Shown: piece after piece, positions 1-8,226 of the stretch
Numbering within the stretch: the first letter of the stretch is position 1
Layout of the letters: every line of letters starts with the position of its first letter
Made by a program: the position numbers and the translations under genes
Notes under the pieces: model-generated
Database searches by the model: none
Told to the model about the DNA's origin: nothing
What the model saw: only the letters and a program-made list of their open reading frames with translations
Source of the DNA: Lichenicola sp964248625
GTDB lineage: Bacteria; Pseudomonadota; Alphaproteobacteria; Acetobacterales; Acetobacteraceae
DNA length: 64,000 nucleotides
Assembly: GCA_964248625.1 (NCBI GenBank)
Contig: CAXTZG010000007.1
Span: 1 to 64,000, forward strand
Direction of reading: 5' to 3'

Positions 1-2
1 CG

Positions 3-113
3 CCGGTGGTGCTGCTGTCGCCGGCCTGCGCCAGCTTCGACCAGTTCGCGAGCTTCGAGGCGCGCGGCGCGCGCTTCGCCGAGCTCGTTTCCTGCCTGGA
101 AGGATCGCGCTGA
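3..113 (+). CDS. murD: UDP-N-acetylmuramoylalanine--D-glutamate ligase, C-terminal end (partial)
   Basis: Only the last 36 codons are in the window; the gene enters from the left edge. The visible tail contains LLSPACASFDQF followed by FEARG, the conserved end of MurD, the cytoplasmic ligase that adds D-Glu to UDP-MurNAc-L-Ala in peptidoglycan precursor synthesis. Its TGA (111-113) overlaps the ftsW ATG by one base (TGATG), so the two are probably translationally coupled. Position as the gene before ftsW is the usual one in the division and cell-wall cluster. Confidence 0.9.
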   Translation, partial: PVVLLSPACASFDQFASFEARGARFAELVSCLEGSR

Positions 114-1282
114 TGGCGCAGTTCTCGCGCGCGGACAACTCGGTCATCGCCCGCTGGTGGTGGACGGTGGATCGCTGGACGCTCGGCTGCGTCGGGCTGC
201 TGATCGGCTTCGGCTACGTGCTGATGCTGGCAGCGTCGCCCTCGGTCGCCGCCCGCATCGGCGCATCGCGCGACATGTTCATCCTCAAGCAGGTGATCTT
301 CCTGGCCATCGCGGGGCTGATCGTGATCGCCACCTCGATGCTGTCGCCGAAAGGCGTGCGTCGGCTGGCGCTGGCGAGCTGTGCCGTCGCACTCGGCCTG
401 ACCGCGCTGACGCTGGTGCACGGCGTCGAGATCAAGGGAGCGCGGCGCTGGATCGCGCTGCCGATGATGTCGATCCAGCCGTCGGAGTTCCTCAAGCCGT
501 GCTTTGCCGTGGTGACCGCCTGGCTGCTGGCCGAGGGCAGGCGCACCCGCGCCTTTCCGGGCATGCTGCTGGCGTTCGGGGTGTTCGCGCTCATCCTGCT
601 GCTGCTGAAGTCGCAGCCGGATATCGGCATGCTGTCGGTGATCACCTGCGTGTTCATGGCGCAGCTGTTCGTCGGCGGGCTGAACCTGTTCCTGGTCGGA
701 TGCGGCGTCGGCAGCATGATGGCGGCCTTTGCCGGCGCGTTCGTGGTGTTCCCGCATGTCCGCTCGCGCGTGATGCGCTTCCTGCATCCGGGACAGGGCG
801 ACCACTACCAGATCGACACCGCGATGCAGGCCTTCGGCAATGGCGGGCTGCTCGGCCGCGGACCCGGCGAAGGCCGGGTCAAGGACCTGCTGCCCGATGC
901 GCACGCCGACTTCGTGTTCGCCGTCGCGGGCGAGGAGTTCGGGCTGCTGGTCTGCCTGTTCATCATCGGCGTGTTCTGCTTCATCGTCGTGCGCACGCTG
1001 CTCAAGCTGCTGGCCGAGGACGACCCGTTCGTGGTGCTGGCCTCCACCGGACTGGTCACCGGCTTCGGGCTGCAGGCCTTCGTCAACATGGCCTCCTCCC
1101 TGCACCTGATCCCGACCAAAGGCATGACTCTGCCCTTCATCTCCTATGGCGGCTCGTCGGCGATGTCGGTGGCGCTGACCATCGGCCTGCTGCTGGCGCT
1201 GACCCGCAGGCGCGTCCAGGGCCGGAGCGCGTCCGGCCGGCTGACGACGCCGATGCCGCGCCGGCGGAGCATCGCTGCATGA
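113..1282 (+). CDS. ftsW: Peptidoglycan polymerase / cell division protein FtsW (SEDS family)
   Basis: A 389-residue polytopic membrane protein of the SEDS family, which polymerises lipid II into glycan strands at the septum together with a class B penicillin-binding protein. About ten hydrophobic segments are visible from residue 26 onward. Family signatures present are GARRWI followed by SIQPSEF near residues 108-125, and FISYGGSSA near residue 345 toward the C-terminus. The start is the ATG overlapping the murD stop. The stop overlaps the murG ATG (ATGA), consistent with one long mur/fts transcript. The Arg-rich C-terminal tail is probably cytoplasmic. Confidence 0.97.
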   Translation: MAQFSRADNSVIARWWWTVDRWTLGCVGLLIGFGYVLMLAASPSVAARIGASRDMFILKQVIFLAIAGLIVIATSMLSPKGVRRLALASCAVALGLTALTLVHGVEIKGARRWIALPMMSIQPSEFLKPCFAVVTAWLLAEGRRTRAFPGMLLAFGVFALILLLLKSQPDIGMLSVITCVFMAQLFVGGLNLFLVGCGVGSMMAAFAGAFVVFPHVRSRVMRFLHPGQGDHYQIDTAMQAFGNGGLLGRGPGEGRVKDLLPDAHADFVFAVAGEEFGLLVCLFIIGVFCFIVVRTLLKLLAEDDPFVVLASTGLVTGFGLQAFVNMASSLHLIPTKGMTLPFISYGGSSAMSVALTIGLLLALTRRRVQGRSASGRLTTPMPRRRSIAA

Positions 1283-2460
1283 GCCGGCCGATCGTCATCG
1301 CGGCCGGCGGCACCGGCGGCCATTTCTTTCCCGCCGAGGCGCTGGCGGCCGAGCTCGACCGGCGCGGCCACCCGCTCGTGCTGATGACCGACGGGCGCGC
1401 CGGACGGCGCACGCAGGGCGTGTTCGCGCAAGGCCGGCAGCACGTGCTGCCGGGTGCCGGCATCGCCGGCCACGGGGCCATGCGCCGGCTCGGCGGCGCG
1501 CTGGCGCTCGGCCGCGGCACGCTGGCCGCACGACGCATCCTGGCCGAACTGCGCCCACGGGCGGTGGTGGGCTTCGGCGGCTACCCGTCGGTGCCGCCGC
1601 TGCTGGGCGCGCGCCTGCTGGGACGACGGCGTCCGGTGCTCGTGCTGCACGAGGGCAACGCGGTGCTGGGCCAGGCCAACGCGCAGCTCGCCCGCTTCGC
1701 CGACGCCATCGCCACCAGCTTCGAGCATGTCGCCCGCCTGCCCCAGGGCGCGCAGACGGTGCTGACCGGCATGCCGGTGCGCGCCGAAATCGCCGCCGCC
1801 GCGCGCAGCCCCTTTCCCGATGCGCACGCCACCCTGCGGCTGCTGGTCTGGGGCGGCTCGCTCGGGGCGCGCGTGTTCAGCGACGTGGTGCCGCAGACGC
1901 TGGCCGCCCTGCCGGCAGCGCTGCGCGCCCGCCTGGCGGTCACCCAGCAGGCCCGGACCGAGGACGTGGCCCGAGTCGAGGCCGCATACGCGGCGGCCGG
2001 CATCGATGCGGAGGTGGCGCCGTTCTTTGACGGGGTCGCCTGGCGGCTTGTCGCGAGCCACCTGGTGATCGGCCGCGCCGGCGGCTCGTCGGTCGCCGAG
2101 CTGGCGATGGTCGGGCGCCCGTCGATCATGGTGCCGCTGCCGATCGCCGCCTCCGACGAGCAGGGCGCCAACGCCGCCGCGCTGGTCGCGGCCGGCGGCG
2201 GCTGGATGCTGCGCCAGCCCGATTTCACCCCGGCCGTTCTGGGCGACCTGCTCGACGGATTGCTGTCCGAGCCCGCGCGGCTCGCGGCGGCGGCGGCGGC
2301 TGCCGGCCGCCTCGGACGGCATGACGCGGCGTGCACGCTCGCCGATCTCGTCGAGGCCACGCTCGCCCGGCAGGGACTCGCGAATCTGCGAGATCACGGC
2401 TTGCACTCCTCGTCGCCAGGGGCCATCCCCGATGGCGCGAACCGGGAGATGCCAGCATGA
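1279..2460 (+). CDS. murG: UDP-N-acetylglucosamine--undecaprenyl-PP-MurNAc-pentapeptide GlcNAc transferase
   Basis: A 393-residue GT28 glycosyltransferase that converts lipid I to lipid II on the inner face of the membrane. The N-terminal glycine-rich loop GGTGGHFFPA (residues about 9-18) is diagnostic, and the second Rossmann domain carries RAGGSSVAELA and an SDEQGANA segment typical of the UDP-GlcNAc site. It is somewhat longer than the E. coli enzyme because of an Ala/Arg-rich C-terminal extension. The ATG overlaps the ftsW stop, and its own stop overlaps the murC ATG. Confidence 0.97.
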   Translation: MSRPIVIAAGGTGGHFFPAEALAAELDRRGHPLVLMTDGRAGRRTQGVFAQGRQHVLPGAGIAGHGAMRRLGGALALGRGTLAARRILAELRPRAVVGFGGYPSVPPLLGARLLGRRRPVLVLHEGNAVLGQANAQLARFADAIATSFEHVARLPQGAQTVLTGMPVRAEIAAAARSPFPDAHATLRLLVWGGSLGARVFSDVVPQTLAALPAALRARLAVTQQARTEDVARVEAAYAAAGIDAEVAPFFDGVAWRLVASHLVIGRAGGSSVAELAMVGRPSIMVPLPIAASDEQGANAAALVAAGGGWMLRQPDFTPAVLGDLLDGLLSEPARLAAAAAAAGRLGRHDAACTLADLVEATLARQGLANLRDHGLHSSSPGAIPDGANREMPA

Positions 2461-3890
2461 GAGCCCTGCCCTTATCCATCGGCACCATCCACTTCGTGGG
2501 CATCGGCGGCATCGGCATGTCGGGCATCGCCCAGGTGCTGCACACGCTCGGCTACGCGGTGCAGGGCAGCGACATCGCCGAGGGTGCCAACGTGCAGCGG
2601 CTGCGGGCCACCGGCATCCCGGTGATGGTCGGACACGATGCCGCCAATCTCGGCGACGCGCGCGTCGTGGTGACCTCGACGGCGGTGAAGCGCGACAATC
2701 CGGAAGTCGTTTCGGCCCGCACGCGGCTGATCCCGGTGGTGCGTCGCGCCGAGATGCTGGCCGAGCTGATGCGGCTGCGCTGGTCGATCGCGATCGGCGG
2801 CACCCACGGCAAGACCACCACCACCAGCCTGGTCGCGGCCGTGCTGGATGCGGCAAAGCTCGATCCGACCGTGATCAATGGCGGCATCATCGAGGCGTAC
2901 GGCTCCAACACGCGCATGGGCGAAGGCGACTGGATGGTGGTGGAGGCCGACGAGAGCGACGGCTCGTTCCTGCGCCTGCCTGCCGTGATCGCGGTTGTCA
3001 CCAACATGGATCCCGAGCATCTCGACCATTGGGGTACCGCGGAGGCGATGATGGCCGCGTACGACCAGTTCGTCGCCAACATCCCGTTCTACGGCTTCGC
3101 GGTGCTGTGCGTGGATCATCCCAACGTGCAGCAGATGATCCCCCGCCTGTCGGATCATCGCGTCATCACCTACGGTTTTTCGCCGCAGGCGGACGTGCGC
3201 GCCGAGCGCATGGTGGCCGACAAGCGCGGCGCCACCTTCGAGGTGATCATCACCGACCGGCGCGCCAGGAACCGCAGCCGCAAGCTGGGACCGTTCCGGT
3301 TGCCGATGCTGGGCAGCCACAACGTGCAGAACGCGCTCGCCGCGATCGCGGTGGCGATCGAGATGGAAATCGACGAGAGCACGATCCGCAGCGCCTTTGC
3401 AGACTTCCGCGGCGTCAAGCGTCGCTTCACCCGCACCGGCGAAGCGGGCGGCATCACCGTGGTCGACGATTACGGCCACCATCCGGTGGAGATCGCCGCC
3501 GTGCTGAAGGCGGCGCGTCAGGCGGGGGCCCGCGACGTGGTGGCGATCGTGCAGCCGCACCGCTATTCCCGGCTGCAGACGCTGTTTCCCGAGTTCTGCA
3601 CCTGCATGAACGATGCCGGCACCGTCATCATCGCCGACGTGTACGCCGCCGGCGAGGCGCCGATCGACGGGTTCGACCGCGACGCGCTGGTGGATGGCCT
3701 GCGCGCCTCGGGGCATCGCTCGGTGGTGCCGCTGCCGGGGCCCGAGCACCTGGCGGAGATGGTGCACGCCATCGCCCGGCCCGGCGACTTCGTCATCTGC
3801 CTGGGTGCCGGCAACATCACCGCGTGGGCGCAGGCGCTGCCCGAGCAGCTCGGCCTCCTGCAGAAGGCGCGCGGAGGCCACGCCGCATGA
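2457..3890 (+). CDS. murC: UDP-N-acetylmuramate--L-alanine ligase
   Basis: A 477-residue Mur ligase adding L-Ala to UDP-MurNAc, the first step of the stem peptide. Visible features are the N-terminal dinucleotide-type loop VGIGGIGMSGIA, the ATP P-loop GTHGKTTTT near residues 115-123, the ADESDGSF motif in the central domain, and DDYGHHP in the C-terminal domain. The start chosen at 2457 overlaps the murG stop by ATGA. A much longer upstream in-frame opening exists but lies inside murG. It is followed by murB with another ATGA overlap. Confidence 0.97.
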   Translation: MRALPLSIGTIHFVGIGGIGMSGIAQVLHTLGYAVQGSDIAEGANVQRLRATGIPVMVGHDAANLGDARVVVTSTAVKRDNPEVVSARTRLIPVVRRAEMLAELMRLRWSIAIGGTHGKTTTTSLVAAVLDAAKLDPTVINGGIIEAYGSNTRMGEGDWMVVEADESDGSFLRLPAVIAVVTNMDPEHLDHWGTAEAMMAAYDQFVANIPFYGFAVLCVDHPNVQQMIPRLSDHRVITYGFSPQADVRAERMVADKRGATFEVIITDRRARNRSRKLGPFRLPMLGSHNVQNALAAIAVAIEMEIDESTIRSAFADFRGVKRRFTRTGEAGGITVVDDYGHHPVEIAAVLKAARQAGARDVVAIVQPHRYSRLQTLFPEFCTCMNDAGTVIIADVYAAGEAPIDGFDRDALVDGLRASGHRSVVPLPGPEHLAEMVHAIARPGDFVICLGAGNITAWAQALPEQLGLLQKARGGHAA

Positions 3891-4852
3891 GCGCTGCCGC
3901 CACCTCGCCCGACATGGCCAGCAGCCTCGGCGCGCTGCCGCCGGTGCGCGGCCGGCTTGAGCAGGCGGCGGCCCTCGGCGCGCAGAGCTGGTTCCGCGTC
4001 GGCGGCCCGGCGGAAGTGCTGCTGCGCCCGGCCGATGCCGAGGACCTGGCGTCGTTCCTGGCCGCCATCCCGCCGGAACTGCCGGTGCTGGCGATCGGCA
4101 AGGCCTCCAACCTGATCATCCGCGACGGCGGCGTCGCCGGCGTGGTGGTGCGGCTGGCACGCGGCTTCTCCGACATCGTCGTCGAGGCGGACGGCATCGT
4201 GTGCGGGGCGGCCTGCCTCGACATGACCGTGGCCGAGCATGCGGCGGAGGCCGGCCTGCGCGGGCTCGAGTTCCTGGCCGGCATCCCGGGCTCGATCGGC
4301 GGTGCGGTGTCGATGAATGCCGGCGCCTACGGCGCCGAGATTACCGACGTGCTGGACTGGGCCGAGATCGTCGACCGGTGCGGGCAGCTGGTGCGGCTGC
4401 CGGTCGAGGCGCTGGGCTTCGGCTACCGGCGCTCAAGCCTGCCCGCGGGTGCGGTGGTGGTGCGGGCGCGGCTGCGCGGCGAGCCGGGCGATCCGGCGAT
4501 CCCGCGCGCGCGCATCCACGAGATCCGTGCCGCGCGCGAGGCCTCGCAGCCGACCCGGGCGCGCACCGGCGGCTCGACCTTCCGCAACCCCGATCCGGCG
4601 CAGACCCTCCTGAAGGCGTGGCAGCTGATCGACGAGGCCGGCTGCCGCGGTCTGCGCCTCGGCGGCGCGCAGGTCAGCGAGAAGCACTGCAACTTCCTGC
4701 TCAACACCGGCGACGCCACCGCCGCCGAGATCGAGGCGCTGGGCGAGGAGGTGCGTCGCCGGGTCGCCGCCAGCTCGGGCATCGAGCTCGCCTGGGAGAT
4801 CAAGCGCATCGGCGTGCCGGCCGGTGCCGCCATCCGGGGTCGTGCGGCATGA
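3887..4852 (+). CDS. murB: UDP-N-acetylenolpyruvoylglucosamine reductase
   Basis: A 321-residue FAD-dependent reductase that reduces UDP-GlcNAc-enolpyruvate to UDP-MurNAc. The N-terminal SWFRVGGPAEVLL motif, GKASNLIIRDGG (FAD pyrophosphate loop), GIPGSIGGAVSMNAGAYG, and the RTGGSTFRNP segment with its catalytic serine are all present, and SEKHCNFLLNTG follows. This pattern matches the shorter type II MurB common in alphaproteobacteria. The ATG overlaps the murC stop and the stop overlaps the ddl ATG. Confidence 0.97.
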   Translation: MSAAATSPDMASSLGALPPVRGRLEQAAALGAQSWFRVGGPAEVLLRPADAEDLASFLAAIPPELPVLAIGKASNLIIRDGGVAGVVVRLARGFSDIVVEADGIVCGAACLDMTVAEHAAEAGLRGLEFLAGIPGSIGGAVSMNAGAYGAEITDVLDWAEIVDRCGQLVRLPVEALGFGYRRSSLPAGAVVVRARLRGEPGDPAIPRARIHEIRAAREASQPTRARTGGSTFRNPDPAQTLLKAWQLIDEAGCRGLRLGGAQVSEKHCNFLLNTGDATAAEIEALGEEVRRRVAASSGIELAWEIKRIGVPAGAAIRGRAA

Positions 4853-5802
4853 GCCCGGCCCGCCCGACCGTCGCCGTGCTGATGGGCGGCATCTCCAACG
4901 AGCGCGAGGTCAGCCTCAGCTCGGGACGGGGGGTGCTGTCGGCGCTGCAGGAGGCGGGCTACCAGGCGCGCGCGATCGACCTCGCCGCCGACCTGTCGGT
5001 GCTGGTCGACAGCCTCACCCGCGACCGTCCAGGGGTGGTGTTCAACGCGCTGCATGGCCGCTTCGGCGAGGATGGCGCGATCCAGGGCGTGCTCGACTGG
5101 ATGGGCATCCCCTATACCCATTCCGGCATCCGCGCCTCGGCGGTGGCGATGGACAAGGCGGCCGCGCGCGCGGTGTTCGCCGCCGCAGGGCTGCCGGTGG
5201 CGCGCGGCGTGGTGATCGAGATCGAGCGCTTCGCCGACGCCGATCCGCTGCCGCTCCCCTACGTCATCAAGCCGCTGAACGAGGGCTCGTCGGTCGGCGT
5301 CGACATCGTGCGCGCAGGCTCCAACCGCCGCGGCGAGATCATGTCGAACTGGCGCTACGGCCCGCTTGCCCTGGTCGAGGAGTTCATCCCCGGCCGCGAG
5401 ATCACCGTCGGCGTGCTGGGCGACCGCGCGCTGACCGTCACCGACATCACCCCGAACCCGGCCCAGGCGCACGACTTCTACGACTACGAGGCCAAATATT
5501 CCGCCGGCGGCTCCAGCCACGTGCTGCCGGCCGACATCCATCCGGACGCGTTCGCCGAGGCGATGCGGACGGCACTCGCAGCCCACGTCGCACTCGGCTG
5601 CCGCGGCGCATCCCGCACCGACTTCCGCTACGACGACACCCGCTCTGGCCGCGACGCGCCGGGACGGCTGGTGCTGCTCGAGGTCAACACCCAGCCCGGC
5701 CTGACGCCGACCTCGCTGCTGCCCGAGCAGGCGGCGTTCCTCGGCATCCGCTTTCCCGAGCTGTGCGCCTGGATGGTGGAGAACGCCGCATGCCGCGGGT
5801 GA
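4849..5802 (+). CDS. ddl: D-alanine--D-alanine ligase
   Basis: A 317-residue ATP-grasp ligase making the D-Ala-D-Ala dipeptide for the peptidoglycan stem. It begins with VAVLMGGISNEREVSLSSG, the Ddl N-terminal signature. The ATP-grasp elements PYVIKPLNEGSSVGV, the VEEFIPGREITVGV stretch and the C-terminal LLEVNTQPGLTPTSLLPEQA loop binding Mg and D-Ala are intact. Length is typical for the DdlB type encoded within the division cluster. The start overlaps the murB stop; ftsQ begins inside the last codons. Confidence 0.96.
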   Translation: MSPARPTVAVLMGGISNEREVSLSSGRGVLSALQEAGYQARAIDLAADLSVLVDSLTRDRPGVVFNALHGRFGEDGAIQGVLDWMGIPYTHSGIRASAVAMDKAAARAVFAAAGLPVARGVVIEIERFADADPLPLPYVIKPLNEGSSVGVDIVRAGSNRRGEIMSNWRYGPLALVEEFIPGREITVGVLGDRALTVTDITPNPAQAHDFYDYEAKYSAGGSSHVLPADIHPDAFAEAMRTALAAHVALGCRGASRTDFRYDDTRSGRDAPGRLVLLEVNTQPGLTPTSLLPEQAAFLGIRFPELCAWMVENAACRG

Positions 5803-6740
5803 AACCCCTGGACCAGCTCGACCGTCCGTCGCGGCTGACCATCTTTGCCCGGCGCCAGCGCCGGCTGGTGCGGCCGATGCTGGCGGCGGCCCTGCTGGTG
5901 GCCGGAACCGGCGGGGCGCTGCACCTGGCCCGCATCATGCGCAGCGAGTCGAGCTTCGCGCCGCTGCGGGCCGAGCTCGGCCACAAGGTGGCGCTGCGGA
6001 TCCGCACCATCACCGTTTCCGGCCGCGACATGACCCCGGAAGCGACGGTGAGCCAGGCGCTGGGCGTGACGGTCGGCGACGACATACTGGGCTTCTCGGT
6101 GGAGGAGGCGCGCAAGCGTCTCGACGCGCTGACCTTTGTCGAACACGCCACGGTCGAGCGCCGGCTGCCCGGAACGATCGTGGTGCAGCTCGTCGAGCGG
6201 CGGCCGTTCGCCGTGTGGCAGAACCAGGGCCGCTTCGTGCTCATCGACCGCAAGGGCGCGCTGGTCGTCGACCATGGCATGAACGGCAAGGATGCCGACG
6301 CCTTCGCGCAGCTGCCGCTGGTGGTGGGCGCCGGCGCGCCGGCGGCGGCAGAGGCCCTGATCAGCGCACTCGATGCCGAGCCAGACGTGCATGGCCATGT
6401 CGTGGCGGCGGTCCGGGTCGGGCAGCGGCGCTGGAACCTGACGCTGCGCAACGGCTGCGACGTGCTGCTGCCCGAAGGCGAGGAGCCGGCGGCGCTGCAC
6501 CGGCTGGCGCAGCTGCAGCACAGCCAGCATCTGCTGGTACGGCCGCTGGCGGTGATCGACATGCGCCTGCCGGACCGGCTGGTGGTGCGGCTGCGGCCGG
6601 CACCCCCGGCCGATCCGGACGCGAACGGCAGCCTCGATGCGCCGGGCAGCGCAGCGGCTCCCGGACAGGCGCCCGGACAGGCCGACGGCCATGCAGCGCC
6701 GGGTGCGGTTGCAATCGACACCGGCAGGAGGCCCGCATGA
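5790..6740 (+). CDS. ftsQ: Cell division protein FtsQ
   Basis: A 316-residue bitopic divisome protein. A basic cytoplasmic N-terminus (residues 1-28) precedes one transmembrane helix at about 29-48. A POTRA-like domain follows (residues about 68-140), containing VSQALGVTVGDDIL and the VERRLPGTIVVQLVERRPFA strand pattern that defines the family. The last 50 residues are Ala/Pro/Gly-rich and low in complexity. It starts 13 bases before the end of ddl and ends with an ATGA overlap with ftsA, the normal order for this cluster. Confidence 0.93.
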   Translation: MPRVKPLDQLDRPSRLTIFARRQRRLVRPMLAAALLVAGTGGALHLARIMRSESSFAPLRAELGHKVALRIRTITVSGRDMTPEATVSQALGVTVGDDILGFSVEEARKRLDALTFVEHATVERRLPGTIVVQLVERRPFAVWQNQGRFVLIDRKGALVVDHGMNGKDADAFAQLPLVVGAGAPAAAEALISALDAEPDVHGHVVAAVRVGQRRWNLTLRNGCDVLLPEGEEPAALHRLAQLQHSQHLLVRPLAVIDMRLPDRLVVRLRPAPPADPDANGSLDAPGSAAAPGQAPGQADGHAAPGAVAIDTGRRPA

Positions 6741-8137
6741 CCGAGCTCGTCCGCACGCCCGGCACGCGCGCCAGGCGTGGCACCCGCCGCACCGGGCCTG
6801 TCGCCGAGGCGGGCCCTGTGCTGGGCCTGCTGGCAGCGCCGGCGCCCGAGCAGTCGCGCCTCCTGGCGCTGCCGCCGCCGGAACCGACGCCGATGCGACG
6901 GCGTCCCTACCGGCCCGGCATCCATGGCGTGCTCGATATCGGCACCACCAAGATCACCTGCCTGATCGGCCGCGGCGATCCGGACGGCATCCTGCGGGTG
7001 ATGGGCTGCGGCTGGCAGCGCTCGCGCGGGGTGCGGCTGGGCAGCATCGTCGACCTCGCCGAGGCCGAGCGGGCGATCCGCGCCGCCGTCGGCCAGGCCG
7101 AGCAGCAGGCCGACCAGCATCTGCGCGCGGTCACCGTCAACCTGTCCTGCGGGCAGCCGGAAAGCCGGCTGTTCAACGTGCGCTGGCCGGTGGGCGGACG
7201 CGCCGTCGTGGACGCCGACATCCGGCGCGTGGTGAACGAGGGCCGCAACCGCGCCGCAACCGATGGGCGCGACGTGATCCACGCGCTGCCGCTCGCCTTT
7301 TCCGTCGACGAGACCGCGGGCGTGGAAGATCCGCGCGGCCACCATTGCGACCAGCTCGCGGCCCGCCTGCACGTGGTCGACGCGTCGGCGATGGCGCTGC
7401 GCAACCTCGCCGCCGTGCTGGCGCGCTGCGATCTCGACATCACCGAGCTGGTGGCGGCCCCCCTCGCCTCCGGCCTGTCGGTGCTGGTCGAGGACGAGCG
7501 CGAGCTCGGCGCCACCGTGCTCGACATGGGCGGCGGCACCACTTCGATGGCGGTGTTCGCCGACGGCCAGATCCTGCACACCGCCCAGCTTCCGGTGGGC
7601 GGCCTGCATGTCACCAAGGACATCGCCGGCATGATCTCGACTCCGCTCGGCAGCGCCGAACGGCTCAAGGTGGTCTACGGCAATGCCGAGGTCAGCGCCG
7701 ACGACGAGCGGGCGATGCTGAACGTGCAGCAGATCGGCGAGGACGAGCACCAGTTCACCCGGGTGGCGCAGAGCCGGATCGTCAGCGTCATCCGTCCGCG
7801 CCTGGAGGAAACGTTCGAGCTGGTGCGCGACCGGCTCGACGGGGCCGGCCTCGGCCGTGCCGCCGCCGGCCGGGTGGTGCTCACCGGCGGCGCCTCCCAG
7901 CTCGACGGCATCACGCCGATGGCGGCCCGCATCCTCAACCGGCAGGTCAGGCTCGGCCGGCCGATCGGCGTGCGCGGCCTGCCCGACAACGCGACCGGCC
8001 CCGGTTTCGCGACCGCGGTCGGGCTGCTGGCCTGGGCCGCCGGCGCCGGCCGCACGCTGCACGACATCGACTTCAACGAGCCGCGTCCACCGGGCCTGGT
8101 GCGACGTCTCGTCGAGTTCCTGCGGGAGCGCGTCTGA
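6737..8137 (+). CDS. ftsA: Cell division protein FtsA
   Basis: A 466-residue actin-fold protein that tethers FtsZ to the membrane. The first phosphate loop GVLDIGTTKITCLIG lies at about residue 59, preceded by an unusually long Pro/Arg-rich N-terminal extension of about 55 residues. The second phosphate loop TVLDMGGGTTSMAVF and the adenosine motif VVLTGGASQLDGI are present. The C-terminus (RLVEFLRERV) resembles the amphipathic membrane-binding helix. An internal ATG at residue 53 (MRRRPYRP) is an alternative start, but the upstream one overlaps the ftsQ stop and is preferred. Confidence 0.96.
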   Translation: MTELVRTPGTRARRGTRRTGPVAEAGPVLGLLAAPAPEQSRLLALPPPEPTPMRRRPYRPGIHGVLDIGTTKITCLIGRGDPDGILRVMGCGWQRSRGVRLGSIVDLAEAERAIRAAVGQAEQQADQHLRAVTVNLSCGQPESRLFNVRWPVGGRAVVDADIRRVVNEGRNRAATDGRDVIHALPLAFSVDETAGVEDPRGHHCDQLAARLHVVDASAMALRNLAAVLARCDLDITELVAAPLASGLSVLVEDERELGATVLDMGGGTTSMAVFADGQILHTAQLPVGGLHVTKDIAGMISTPLGSAERLKVVYGNAEVSADDERAMLNVQQIGEDEHQFTRVAQSRIVSVIRPRLEETFELVRDRLDGAGLGRAAAGRVVLTGGASQLDGITPMAARILNRQVRLGRPIGVRGLPDNATGPGFATAVGLLAWAAGAGRTLHDIDFNEPRPPGLVRRLVEFLRERV

Positions 8138-8226
8138 TGAGGACGCGACGCCTGCCGACCCTGCTTCCCCGGTGGCCGAAGACGGCCGCCCATCCAGCCT
8201 CCAGAACCCCGGGAGACCGCGCATGA
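8137..8226 (+). CDS. Possible 29-residue ORF bridging ftsA and ftsZ
   Basis: A 29-codon frame starts at an ATG sharing one base with the ftsA stop (TGATG) and ends in a TGA overlapping the ftsZ ATG (ATGA). It is rich in Arg and Pro and has no recognisable domain. It could serve only to carry ribosomes from ftsA to ftsZ, or it may be chance: any gene starting ATGA supplies a TGA in the neighbouring frame, and open frames are common at this GC content. A GGGAGA ribosome-binding site for ftsZ lies inside it, so ftsZ does not strictly need coupling. Confidence 0.25.
   Translation: MRTRRLPTLLPRWPKTAAHPASRTPGDRA

Noticed and set aside
1144..2856. 570-codon minus-strand open frame across murG
   Set aside because: It is antisense to the clearly conserved murG and has Arg/Ala/Pro-rich composition typical of GC-rich shadow frames.
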